From positions 62,001-126,000 of the forward strand of contig CAJTGI010000003.1 of the NCBI GenBank assembly GCA_910575435.1: a DNA stretch of 64,000 nucleotides. The letters are read 5' to 3'. Made by a program: the position numbers and the translations under genes. The notes under the pieces were generated by a model that was not told where the DNA came from, did no database searches, and was given only the letters and a program-made list of their open reading frames with translations. Each line of letters opens with the position of its first letter. Positions within the stretch are counted from its first letter, which is position 1. Below, piece after piece: positions 16,167 to 23,870 of this stretch. This DNA is from Clostridiaceae bacterium. GTDB taxonomy: Bacteria; Bacillota; Clostridia; Lachnospirales; Lachnospiraceae.

Positions 16167-18293
16167 ATGGACGGAAGTTTCGTTGGAAATATTTTGGGCA
16201 TTGGCTATTGCATGCTGTACCAACTGTTTGGTATCGGTACGGCATGGAGTGTCATAGAAGGGGAGAAGAAGCCGGCCAGGATGCTGCTCGGCAGTGTGTT
16301 TGGAAGCGTCTGCATGATGTGTCTGCCGGCGCTTTTTGCCCTAGGCATGGGGTTTGGGCTGATTTCCCATATTGCGGCGGTTTCTGTCATGGGGCTGGCC
16401 TGTCTGTGCCTTGTCCTGCGGCACCGCTGGAGAGAGGGCGGCACGGGCGGGGGAACCCGGGAGGGGGCGTGCTGGAAAGAGCATGCCTATCTCTTGTTGG
16501 CACTGCCCCTTTTCCTCTTCTTTGTTTATCTTCTGAGCACTCACGCCATACCCTATGGCAATGATGGGAGCATGCGCACGGGTCAGTCTACGAATAGCGA
16601 TATCAATAGGCATTTGGCTCTGATTACCAGCATTGCCAGGCAGGGGGATTTTCCGCCGGAATATTCTCTTTTGCCAGGAAGAGAGTTGTCGTATCCTATT
16701 TTATGCGATTCTGTCTCCTCCAGCCTGCTGGTCTTGGGCGGAAGCCTTCGTACTGCATACCGGGTGCCCGTGGCCATCGCTGCATTGCAACTGATGGTGG
16801 GAGTCCTGCTGCTGGGACGGGCTTTGCTAGGGAGCCGCAGAAAGGCCATGCTTGCCTGGGCATTTTTCTTTTTTAATGGAGGATTTGGCATCTTCTATTT
16901 TCTGAGGGGAATCACTGGAGATAAAGAGGTATTTACCAGAATGTTTACGGAGTTTTATCAGACGCCCACCAACTTTCTAGATAAAAATATTCGGTGGAAC
17001 AATCTCTTAGTGGATTTGGTATTGCCTCAGAGGGATACGCTTCTGGGATGGTCGGTGCTGATTCCGGCAATCTACTTATTATATCGGGGAATTCAGCGAG
17101 GGAAGAGGACATGCTTTGCGATGGCAGGCGTTCTTGGGGGCTGTCTTCCCATGGTTCATATTCATTCCTTTCTGGCATTGGGTTGCATTTGCGCTATGTG
17201 GCTTATCTATTCCCTGCGCACGGAGGTGAATCCTTCCTGGAGAAATAAGGCATCGAAAATTGAACTCTGGATTTTGTTCTTATTCTTTTTTACGATGTGT
17301 ACGCTGGATCTGCTTCGCCGTCAGGTCAGCGTGCCAAATATCTGCTATCTGGCATTGGGAATTGGGGTAGTGGTGGCGGTGGCGGTGACCTGCGCTGTGC
17401 TTGCCTTCCGGGGATGGAGGAGCGGGGGCAGGGATAGCCTGGTGGTGAATTGGGGGATTTTCTTAGGAATCTTCGTTATCCTTGCCCTGCCCCAGTTGAT
17501 ATTCTGGATATTTTCCCAGACCCAGGGAGGGCAGCTGGTCCGGGGACATTTTAATTGGTCAAATATTTCAGATACCTATCTGTTTTTTTATTTCAAGAAT
17601 ATGGGGCTTGTATGGCTCCTTGGAATTGTAGCGCTAATCTTTACCCGCAGTCGCAATTATGCCATGGTGGCACCGGCATTTCTTCTCTGGAGTTTGGCAG
17701 AGTTGATTGCCTTTCAGCCTAATGAGCATGATAACGATAAACTGCTCTGCGTTGCCTATTTGTTTCTTTGCATGTTTGTGGCAGATTATGTGATTGAGAT
17801 TTGCCGTAAGAGAAGGGGGAGAAGGGGGAATGTGATTCTGGTGGCGGCGATACTTTTTGTCAGCAGCATCTCTGCCGTGTTGTCCATGGGAAGAGAGATG
17901 GTTTCCGATTATCAGCTGTACGGCAGTGACGAGGTGAGGATGTGTAAATATATTGAGGAAAATACTAGCCCGGAAGATGTAATTCTTACAGATACCCGGT
18001 ATAATAACGGGGTGGCCTCGCTGACTGGAAGAACTATCGTCTGCGGCTCTCCCTCGTTCCTTCATTATCAGGGATTGGATTTTGCCGCCAGAGTGAGGGA
18101 TGTGGATGGGATGTATGCGAATCCCGGGAATATGGATTTGTTTGATAAGTACGGGGTGGAATATGTGTATGTGGGGAATAGCGAGCGGCGGCGTAAAGTC
18201 ATGGCCTCTGAAGAAGCTTTTTTAGAAAATTTCGTGCTGGTTCATCGTGTGGGAGGGGTGAGCTTATATCAAAGAATCCATTCCCATGGATAG
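16167..18293 (+). CDS. Large polytopic membrane protein, probable GT-C-type glycosyltransferase
   Basis: 708 residues with about 12-14 hydrophobic spans and a soluble C-terminal portion (about 590-708) after the last span. An extracytoplasmic loop after the early spans carries NSDINRHLALI, and a later one FYQTPTNFLDKNIRWNN. Acidic residues in the first loop plus many spans fit the GT-C fold used by lipid-linked sugar transferases. I cannot name the donor or acceptor, and a transporter or other membrane enzyme is possible. AGAGGA precedes the GTG ATG (16164/16167); ATG 16167 is chosen. It stands alone between a divergent CNNM gene and the metal ABC genes. Confidence 0.6.
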   Translation: MDGSFVGNILGIGYCMLYQLFGIGTAWSVIEGEKKPARMLLGSVFGSVCMMCLPALFALGMGFGLISHIAAVSVMGLACLCLVLRHRWREGGTGGGTREGACWKEHAYLLLALPLFLFFVYLLSTHAIPYGNDGSMRTGQSTNSDINRHLALITSIARQGDFPPEYSLLPGRELSYPILCDSVSSSLLVLGGSLRTAYRVPVAIAALQLMVGVLLLGRALLGSRRKAMLAWAFFFFNGGFGIFYFLRGITGDKEVFTRMFTEFYQTPTNFLDKNIRWNNLLVDLVLPQRDTLLGWSVLIPAIYLLYRGIQRGKRTCFAMAGVLGGCLPMVHIHSFLALGCICAMWLIYSLRTEVNPSWRNKASKIELWILFLFFFTMCTLDLLRRQVSVPNICYLALGIGVVVAVAVTCAVLAFRGWRSGGRDSLVVNWGIFLGIFVILALPQLIFWIFSQTQGGQLVRGHFNWSNISDTYLFFYFKNMGLVWLLGIVALIFTRSRNYAMVAPAFLLWSLAELIAFQPNEHDNDKLLCVAYLFLCMFVADYVIEICRKRRGRRGNVILVAAILFVSSISAVLSMGREMVSDYQLYGSDEVRMCKYIEENTSPEDVILTDTRYNNGVASLTGRTIVCGSPSFLHYQGLDFAARVRDVDGMYANPGNMDLFDKYGVEYVYVGNSERRRKVMASEEAFLENFVLVHRVGGVSLYQRIHSHG

Positions 18294-18397
18294 AGCTTTG
18301 GCTGACAGATAGGAAGTGTGATTGGGAAGGCATTCCCGCTGTGAATATTGTGCTTGCGGTTTAGATGATGCAGGCGATGGAAAGGTAGAGGATTTCT

Positions 18398-19093
18398 ATG
18401 GAAGAATATTTGATTTCCTGTAAGGATGCGAGTCTGGGATATGATGGGAGCGCATTGATTCAGCATTTTAATTTTCAGGTGCGTCCCGGAGAGTACGTGT
18501 GCGTGGTTGGGGAGAATGGATCGGGAAAGAGCACCCTGCTCAAGACCGTTCTGGGGCTTATGAAGCCGGTGGCGGGGAGCGTGGAATTGGGCAGGAATAT
18601 CCGCTCTGGTGCAGTGGGATATCTGCCCCAGCAGACCCAGGCCCAGAGGAATTTTCCTGCCAGCGTGATGGAGGTGGTAATGTCGGGCTTTTTGAACGGG
18701 GGAGGAAGGCTTCCCTTTTATTCCCGCGTCCAGAAAGAACAGGCTCTGAAAAATATGAAGAAACTGGGCATAGAGGGGCTTAGGCGGGATTGTTACGGCC
18801 ATTTGTCTGGCGGGCAGCAGCAGAGGGTGCTTTTGGCCAGGGCCCTATGCGCTGCCAGGGATATATTAGTGCTGGACGAGCCGGTGACGGGACTTGATCC
18901 CATGGCATCGGCTATCTTGTACGAGAGCCTTCGCAGGCTTCACAAGGAAGGGATGGCCATTGTCATGGTTACCCATGACCTGAAAATGGCTGTCAAGGAG
19001 GCAGATCAGATACTTCATTTGAATGATGGCAGTTATTTCTATGGCAGTACCCCGGAATATCGGGAGTCAGAGCTGGCGAAGATGTTTCGCTAG
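18398..19093 (+). CDS. ABC transporter ATPase, zinc/manganese (ZnuC) type
   Basis: 231 residues. Walker A GENGSGKSTLLK, Q-loop YLPQQ, signature LSGGQQQR, Walker B ILVLDEPVTGLD and the H-loop VTHDL are all intact. It powers the permease encoded next. The subgroup is assigned from the neighbouring ZnuB/MntB-like permease. No metal-binding lipoprotein gene follows, so the system's receptor must be elsewhere or missing. Confidence 0.85.
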   Translation: MEEYLISCKDASLGYDGSALIQHFNFQVRPGEYVCVVGENGSGKSTLLKTVLGLMKPVAGSVELGRNIRSGAVGYLPQQTQAQRNFPASVMEVVMSGFLNGGGRLPFYSRVQKEQALKNMKKLGIEGLRRDCYGHLSGGQQQRVLLARALCAARDILVLDEPVTGLDPMASAILYESLRRLHKEGMAIVMVTHDLKMAVKEADQILHLNDGSYFYGSTPEYRESELAKMFR

Positions 19094-19112
19094 CGCGTGA
19101 ATAGGAAATCGC

Positions 19113-19149
19113 TTGTTGCTACAGGTGGCAAAGTGGGGAATAGCAACAA
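19113..19149 (+). repeat. Hairpin between ABC ATPase and permease genes
   Basis: TTGTTGCTA (19113-19121) pairs with TAGCAACAA (19141-19149). There is no T-run, so it more likely tunes relative expression or mRNA stability than terminates. Confidence 0.5.
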
Positions 19150-19203
19150 ATGTTAATTATATAGCAGGGAATCGTGATGCTTGCCTGCGGAAATGAGGAA
19201 GAG

Positions 19204-20022
19204 ATGAGTATTTTTATCGAAATGTTCCAATATCCATTTATCGTGAGGGCGTTTATCGTGGGAATTCTGGTGTCCCTCTGTGCCGCCCTTCTGGGCGTAA
19301 GCCTGGTGCTGAAGCAATATTCCATGATTGGGGATGGGCTGTCCCATGTCTCTTACGGTGCGCTGTGCATTGCTTTGGCATGCAATGTTGCACCCTTGCG
19401 GGTGTCCATTCCGGTGGTGGTGCTGGCGGCTTTTCTGCTGCTCCGCATGACGGAGAGGGGACTGATGAAGTCTGACGCTGCCATTGCAGCGGTGTCGGCT
19501 TCTGCCCTGGCAATCGGCGTGAGCGTTACTTCTTTGACTACGGGAATGACTATGGATGTGAGCAGTTATATGTTTGGCAGCATTCTTGCCATGACTAAGA
19601 ATGATGTGTTTCTGAGCGTAGCCCTGTCCTTAGTGGTGCTGTTTCTCTTTGTGTTTTCTTACCGCCATATTTTTGCGGTAACATTTGATGAGAATTTTGG
19701 AAGGGCAACAGGTGTGAGAGTGGGGTTCTATAATGGGATGATATCTATTCTGACGGCGGTGACTATTGTACTTGGGATGCAGATGATGGGGGCGATGCTG
19801 ATTTCTAGCCTGCTGATTTTTCCAGCCTTGACGTCTATGCGTATCTTTCGGAGTTTTCGGGGAGTGGTTTTATCTTCCGGGATTCTCTCCGTGGTGTGCT
19901 TTAGCTTGGGAATGGCCGTATCCTATCAGTCTGCCATGCCGGCGGGGGCTAGCGTGGTGCTGGTGAATCTGGCTGCTTTCCTGATTTTTTTCCTGATTCA
20001 AATATTTTGTAGAAAAAAATAA
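19204..20022 (+). CDS. Metal ABC transporter permease, ZnuB/MntB family
   Basis: 272 residues with about 8 hydrophobic spans. The family signature is visible in LKQYSMIGDGLSHVSYGAL and in MGAMLISSLLIFPALTSMRIF. It forms the membrane channel for zinc or manganese import with the ATPase 110 bases upstream. GAGG (19195-19198) five bases upstream sets ATG 19204; an ATG at 19174 lacks a ribosome site. Substrate identity cannot be read from sequence. Confidence 0.85.
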   Translation: MSIFIEMFQYPFIVRAFIVGILVSLCAALLGVSLVLKQYSMIGDGLSHVSYGALCIALACNVAPLRVSIPVVVLAAFLLLRMTERGLMKSDAAIAAVSASALAIGVSVTSLTTGMTMDVSSYMFGSILAMTKNDVFLSVALSLVVLFLFVFSYRHIFAVTFDENFGRATGVRVGFYNGMISILTAVTIVLGMQMMGAMLISSLLIFPALTSMRIFRSFRGVVLSSGILSVVCFSLGMAVSYQSAMPAGASVVLVNLAAFLIFFLIQIFCRKK

Positions 20023-20041
20023 AAAAATTTGAAAAAAGTAC

Positions 20042-20070
20042 TTGCAAAAAATAAAAATCTGATATATACT
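20042..20070 (+). promoter_or_regulatory. Sigma-A promoter for tRNA-Gln
   Basis: TTGCAA (20042-20047) and TATACT (20065-20070) with a 17-base spacer, 41 bases upstream of the tRNA. Confidence 0.65.
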
Positions 20071-20111
20071 ATGATAGTGCTTGCGGGAGAGCAAGCAGAA
20101 AAGAATAGTGA

Positions 20112-20183
20112 TGGGCTATCGCCAAATGGTAAGGCACTGGACTCTGACTCCAGCATTTCAAGGTTCGAATCCTTGTAGCCCAG
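20112..20183 (+). tRNA. tRNA-Gln (anticodon CTG)
   Basis: 72 bases. Acceptor arm TGGGCTA/TAGCCCA with discriminator G, D arm GCCAAATGGTAAGGC, anticodon stem CTGGA/TCCAG around loop CTCTGAC (anticodon CTG, reading CAG), and T arm AAGGTTCGAATCCTT. CCA is not encoded. It has its own promoter and terminator. Confidence 0.95.
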
Positions 20184-20187
20184 TAGG

Positions 20188-20228
20188 AAAAACCCCTCCA
20201 TATAGGAATATATGCGAGGGGGTTTTTT
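20188..20228 (+). terminator. Intrinsic terminator after tRNA-Gln
   Basis: AAAAACCCCTC (20188-20198) pairs with GAGGGGG and the T-run TTTTTT (20216-20228). Confidence 0.85.
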
Positions 20229-20267
20229 GCGTCACATTAGATAAATGAATTTATATAGTAAAAAACA

Positions 20268-20359
20268 GCCAATATGCCGAAAAATATAGAGCCAACATGC
20301 CGAAAAAAACAAAGCCAACATGCCGAAAAATATAGAGCCAACATGCCGAAAAATATTGT
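20268..20359 (+). repeat. Four 23-bp tandem repeats (iteron-like) before the AAA ATPase gene
   Basis: Exact 23-base periodicity with copies beginning at 20268, 20291, 20314 and 20337. The conserved part is GCCAAYATGCCGAAAAA; the last six or seven bases vary. The array ends 54 bases before the ATPase start. The copies are directly adjacent with no spacers, so this is not a CRISPR. The arrangement looks like multiple operators or iterons. Confidence 0.85.
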
Positions 20360-20413
20360 TATTTGTTAGGAAAATGGTTATAATAAGGGATATAAAAGGC
20401 GGGAGGTGGCTTA

Positions 20414-21691
20414 ATGAAGAAAAAGTATAAAACGAGAATTGCTGATGAAATATTGAAAAAACGTTTGCAGGGAAAAGGCGCTGTCTTGATTGAAGGGCCA
20501 AAGTGGTGTGGGAAAACAACTACGGCTGAGCAGATTGCGGGCAGCATTCTTTATATGGCTGATCCTGAAAAAGAGAAGCAAAATCTGGCTCTGGCGGAAA
20601 TCAATCCCAAAAGATTATTAATAGGAGAGATTCCCCGACTGATTGATGAATGGCAGATTGCTCCAAAGTTGTGGGATGCGATCCGCTTCGAGATAGACCA
20701 TCGGGATGAATTTGGACAATTTATCTTGACCGGGTCTGCTGTTCCGGCATCCTATGAACACATTCATCATACGGGAACTGGACGTTTTTCCTGGCTTCTC
20801 ATGCGTCCGATGAGCCTGTATGAATCTGGGGATTCCTCCGGGCAGGTGAGCCTGGAACAATTATTTGATGCGCCGGAGCAGATTGATGGAGAAAATCCTC
20901 TGGATTTGAATCGGCTGGCTTTTCTCGTGTGTCGCGGCGGCTGGCCGAGATCTACCGATTTGGATGGAGAACTGGCTTTGGAACAGGCATTTGACTATTA
21001 TGATGCCGTGGTCAAATCAGACATTTCCCGGGCGGATGGCGTGACCAGGAATCCGGAGCGGGTAAAGCGGCTGATGCGCTCTTACGCTAGGAATCAGGGA
21101 TCCCAGGCGACGAATACATTGATCTGTCAGGATATTGCGGCGAATGATGCGGAGAATTTTGATGCGGATACGGTTTATTCCTATATCAGTGCATTAAAGA
21201 AGATATTCGTCATTGAGGAGATGGAAGCATGGAATCCCAATCTCCGATCCAAGACCGCCATTCGCACTTCCAACACTCGCTATTTCGTGGATCCCTCCAT
21301 CGCCGTCGCTTCCCTGGGCCTAGGGCCGCAGGATTTAATGGAGGATTTGAACACCTTTGGCCTGCTCTTTGAAGGGATGTGCATTCGGGATCTGCGTGTA
21401 TTTGCAGACGCATTGCATGGAACGGTATATCATTTCCGAGATAAGACGGATCTAGAGTGCGATGCGGTCATTCATCTGCGCAATGGTTCCTATGGCCTGG
21501 TGGAGATCAAGCTGGGTGGGGATAGTCTGGTGGAGGAGGGCGCGGAAAATCTAAAAAAACTGAGAGATAAGATAGATACGACAAAAATGAAAAGTCCTTC
21601 TTTCCTGATGGTGTTGGTGGGTGTGGGGGATTTTGCCTATCGAAGGCAGGATGGGGTATATATCGTGCCGGCTGGATGCCTTAAAAATTAA
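20414..21691 (+). CDS. AAA ATPase with C-terminal DUF4143 domain
   Basis: 425 residues. The N-terminal AAA_14 domain has Walker A EGPKWCGKTTTAE and a Walker-B/arginine region LLIGEIPRLIDEWQ, then sensor ILTGSAVP. The C-terminal DUF4143 region ends with LECDAVIHL...GLVEIKLGG, a D...ExK arrangement as in PD-(D/E)XK nuclease folds. The molecular role of this widespread, often laterally moved family is not settled; links to genome defence, toxin-like activity or DNA handling have been proposed. It is isolated, preceded by four tandem repeats and followed by a terminator and a mobile-like repeat, which fits a small transferred unit next to a tRNA gene. Confidence 0.85.
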   Translation: MKKKYKTRIADEILKKRLQGKGAVLIEGPKWCGKTTTAEQIAGSILYMADPEKEKQNLALAEINPKRLLIGEIPRLIDEWQIAPKLWDAIRFEIDHRDEFGQFILTGSAVPASYEHIHHTGTGRFSWLLMRPMSLYESGDSSGQVSLEQLFDAPEQIDGENPLDLNRLAFLVCRGGWPRSTDLDGELALEQAFDYYDAVVKSDISRADGVTRNPERVKRLMRSYARNQGSQATNTLICQDIAANDAENFDADTVYSYISALKKIFVIEEMEAWNPNLRSKTAIRTSNTRYFVDPSIAVASLGLGPQDLMEDLNTFGLLFEGMCIRDLRVFADALHGTVYHFRDKTDLECDAVIHLRNGSYGLVEIKLGGDSLVEEGAENLKKLRDKIDTTKMKSPSFLMVLVGVGDFAYRRQDGVYIVPAGCLKN

Positions 21692-21698
21692 AAATGAG

Positions 21699-21741
21699 AA
21701 AGGGGAACGCTATCCATCCTTAGAAAGCGTTCCCCTTTTTT
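21699..21741 (+). terminator. Intrinsic terminator of the AAA ATPase gene
   Basis: AAAGGGGAACGC (21699-21710) pairs with GCGTTCCCCTTTTTT (21727-21741), ending in a T-run. Confidence 0.85.
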
Positions 21742-21770
21742 GTATAGGAAACTCCTTGCTTTTTCGATGA

Positions 21771-21847
21771 GAAGAACGCCGATTTTTCTACGCTCCGCTT
21801 CGGTCCGTGCTTAACAGACATCCACTGGATGTCTAGCACCGTTCTTC
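21771..21847 (+). repeat. 77-bp palindromic repeat, copy 2 (plus orientation)
   Basis: Ends GAAGAACG (21771-21778) and CGTTCTTC (21840-21847), with inner palindrome AGACATCCACTGGATGTCT. Nearly identical to the reverse complement of 14457-14534. It lies between two convergent terminators. Confidence 0.75.
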
Positions 21848-21850
21848 CCA

Positions 21851-21910
21851 GGTGAAATCGTAGAATTTTCTAAGTCGATGTACTTTATCGACTTAGAAAT
21901 TCTTTTCACC
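21851..21910 (-). terminator. Long hairpin, terminator of the ABC-F gene
   Basis: GGTGAAA plus AGAATTTTCTAAGTCGAT (21851-21879) pair with ATCGACTTAGAAATTCT plus TTTCACC (21887-21910). It lies immediately downstream of the ABC-F stop codon. Confidence 0.6.
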
Positions 21911-21912
21911 TT

Positions 21913-23544
21913 TTAGTCGTCTTCCTCGGCCTGGACGGAGAGCAGCTGACGTTTTCTCGCCATCTCATCGCTTTCCAGGTACTCGTCGTAGGTGGTGATT
22001 TTGTCAATCAATCCTCCTGGCGTGATTTCCATAATTCTGTTGGCAATGGTCTGAATAAATTGGTGATCCTGGGAGGTGAACAGTATTACTCCGGAAAACT
22101 TGATCAATCCATTGTTCAGCGCCGTGATGGACTCCATGTCCAGATGGGCGGTAGGTTCGTCAATAATCAGCACGTTGGAGGCCAGTATCATCATTTTGGA
22201 CAGCATGACCCGTACACGCTCGCCTCCGGAGAGGACATTGACTTTTTTCACGCCGTCCTCGCCAGGGAAGAGCATTCTTCCAAGAAATCCCCGCACATAG
22301 GTGGAATCTTTTTCCGGGGAGAAGGGCATCAGAAAGTCCACGATGGTCTCGTTGCCGGAGAAAAGTTCTGTATTGTCCTTGGGGAAATAGGACTGGCTGG
22401 TGGTAATTCCCCACTTGTAACTGCCTTCGTCCGGCTCCATCTCCCCGGCCAGTATCTGGAAAAGGGTGGTGGTGGCGATGGTGTTGCTTCCCACAAATGC
22501 CACCTTGTCCTCCTTGTTCAAGATGAAGGAGATGTCATCCAGGACTTTTACTCCGTCTATGGTCTTGGAGAGGTGCTCTACTGTCAGCACTTCATTTCCG
22601 ATATCCCGCTCTGGGCGGAAGTCGATGTAGGGATACTTACGGCTGGAGGGCTTCATGTCGTCCAGTTCGATTTTTTCTAGCGCCCTCTTGCGGGAGGTGG
22701 CCTGCTTGGACTTGGAAGCGTTAGCGCTGAACCGCTGGATAAATTCCTGCAGTTCCTTGATTTTTTCTTCCTTTTTCTTGTTGGCTTCCTTCATCTGCTT
22801 GATCATCAGCTGGCTGGATTCATACCAGAAATCATAATTGCCAGTGTAGAACTGGATTTTGGCATAGTCGATATCGGCGATGTGGGTGCAGACTTTGTTC
22901 AGGAAATAGCGGTCATGGGAAACCACGATGACCGTATTGTCAAATTCAATCAAAAATTCTTCCAGCCAGCGGATGGCGTCTAAGTCCAGATGGTTGGTGG
23001 GCTCGTCTAGCAGCAGGATATCCGGATTGCCGAAAAGTGCCTGGGCAAGAAGGATTTTTACCTTGTCAGTGTCTGTCAGCTCCCCCACCTTCTTGTCGTG
23101 CAGTTCTGTACCCACGCCCAATCCGTTTAGCAGGGTGGCGGCGTCTGCCTCTGCCTCCCAGCCGTTCATTTCAGCAAATTCTCCTTCCAATTCGCTGGCC
23201 CTGATTCCATCCTCCTCTGTAAAGTCTTCCTTCGCATAGATGGCATCCTTTTCTTTCATGATGCTGAATAGGCGTTCATTTCCCATGATTACAGTGTCCA
23301 GAACCAGGTATTCATTATATTGGAAATGATCCTGCTTCAGGAAAGAGAGGCGCTGTCCGGGAGTAACGATGATCTCTCCCTTGGATGGTTCTAGTTCTCC
23401 AGTGAGAATCTTCAAGAATGTAGATTTGCCAGCGCCGTTGGCGCCAATGAGACCATAGCAGTTACCCTCTGTAAATTTAATGTTTACATCCTCAAAAAGT
23501 GCCTTTTTTCCAAGGCGAAGTGTGACGTTGCTTGCCTGAATCAT
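21913..23544 (-). CDS. ABC-F family ATPase with one degenerate nucleotide site
   Basis: 543 residues: two ABC domains joined by a charged linker (about 240-300, KQMKEANKKKEEKIKEL), no membrane segment. ABC-F proteins act on the ribosome in translation or antibiotic protection. Domain 1 has intact Walker A GANGAGKST and SHDR, but its signature is ELTDTDKVK instead of LSGGQ. Domain 2 has an intact signature LSGGERVR, but its Walker A is GSNTIATTT (352-360, Lys replaced by Thr) and its H-loop is SQDHQ. So one composite site is complete and the other is lost on both faces. The form resembles the YkpA/YbiT branch. A GAGG site precedes ATG 23544. Confidence 0.85.
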   Translation of the reverse strand: MIQASNVTLRLGKKALFEDVNIKFTEGNCYGLIGANGAGKSTFLKILTGELEPSKGEIIVTPGQRLSFLKQDHFQYNEYLVLDTVIMGNERLFSIMKEKDAIYAKEDFTEEDGIRASELEGEFAEMNGWEAEADAATLLNGLGVGTELHDKKVGELTDTDKVKILLAQALFGNPDILLLDEPTNHLDLDAIRWLEEFLIEFDNTVIVVSHDRYFLNKVCTHIADIDYAKIQFYTGNYDFWYESSQLMIKQMKEANKKKEEKIKELQEFIQRFSANASKSKQATSRKRALEKIELDDMKPSSRKYPYIDFRPERDIGNEVLTVEHLSKTIDGVKVLDDISFILNKEDKVAFVGSNTIATTTLFQILAGEMEPDEGSYKWGITTSQSYFPKDNTELFSGNETIVDFLMPFSPEKDSTYVRGFLGRMLFPGEDGVKKVNVLSGGERVRVMLSKMMILASNVLIIDEPTAHLDMESITALNNGLIKFSGVILFTSQDHQFIQTIANRIMEITPGGLIDKITTYDEYLESDEMARKRQLLSVQAEEDD

Positions 23545-23639
23545 TTTTACCTCATTTCTGCGCCATCATGGCGCGCGCTCTTTCTTATAATGTTTTAATT
23601 ACTATTTTACAGAAATAAACACATTTTGCAAGAAATATT

Positions 23640-23669
23640 TTGACACTGAGGTGACAAATATAGTAGAAT
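23640..23669 (+). promoter_or_regulatory. Probable promoter upstream of the GH13-like gene
   Basis: TTGACA (23640-23645) and TAGAAT (23664-23669) with an 18-base spacer, giving a leader of about 195 bases. The leader holds two small inverted repeats, GTCCCC/GGGGAT near 23690-23710 and TCCCGT/ACGGGA near 23722-23743, of unknown meaning. No gene was found in 23545-23870. Confidence 0.45.
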
Positions 23670-23870
23670 AGAAATAGTTAGCCTTTGTCCCCGGCTGTAT
23701 TGGGGATGATACTATCTGGAATCCCGTTCATGCTTATTTCACGGGAAAGCACATTAGATTATGTAGTTTAGACAGAATTGATTTTGACTTGAAGCTTAAG
23801 CGGCCAAAGACCCAATGACATGTGAGATGAATTGGATATTGGCTTCTTAAGCATAATTTAGGGGGATAAT

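Noticed and set aside
20268-20359. CRISPR array
   Set aside because: The four 23-bp units are directly adjacent with no unique spacers, and no cas genes are present.
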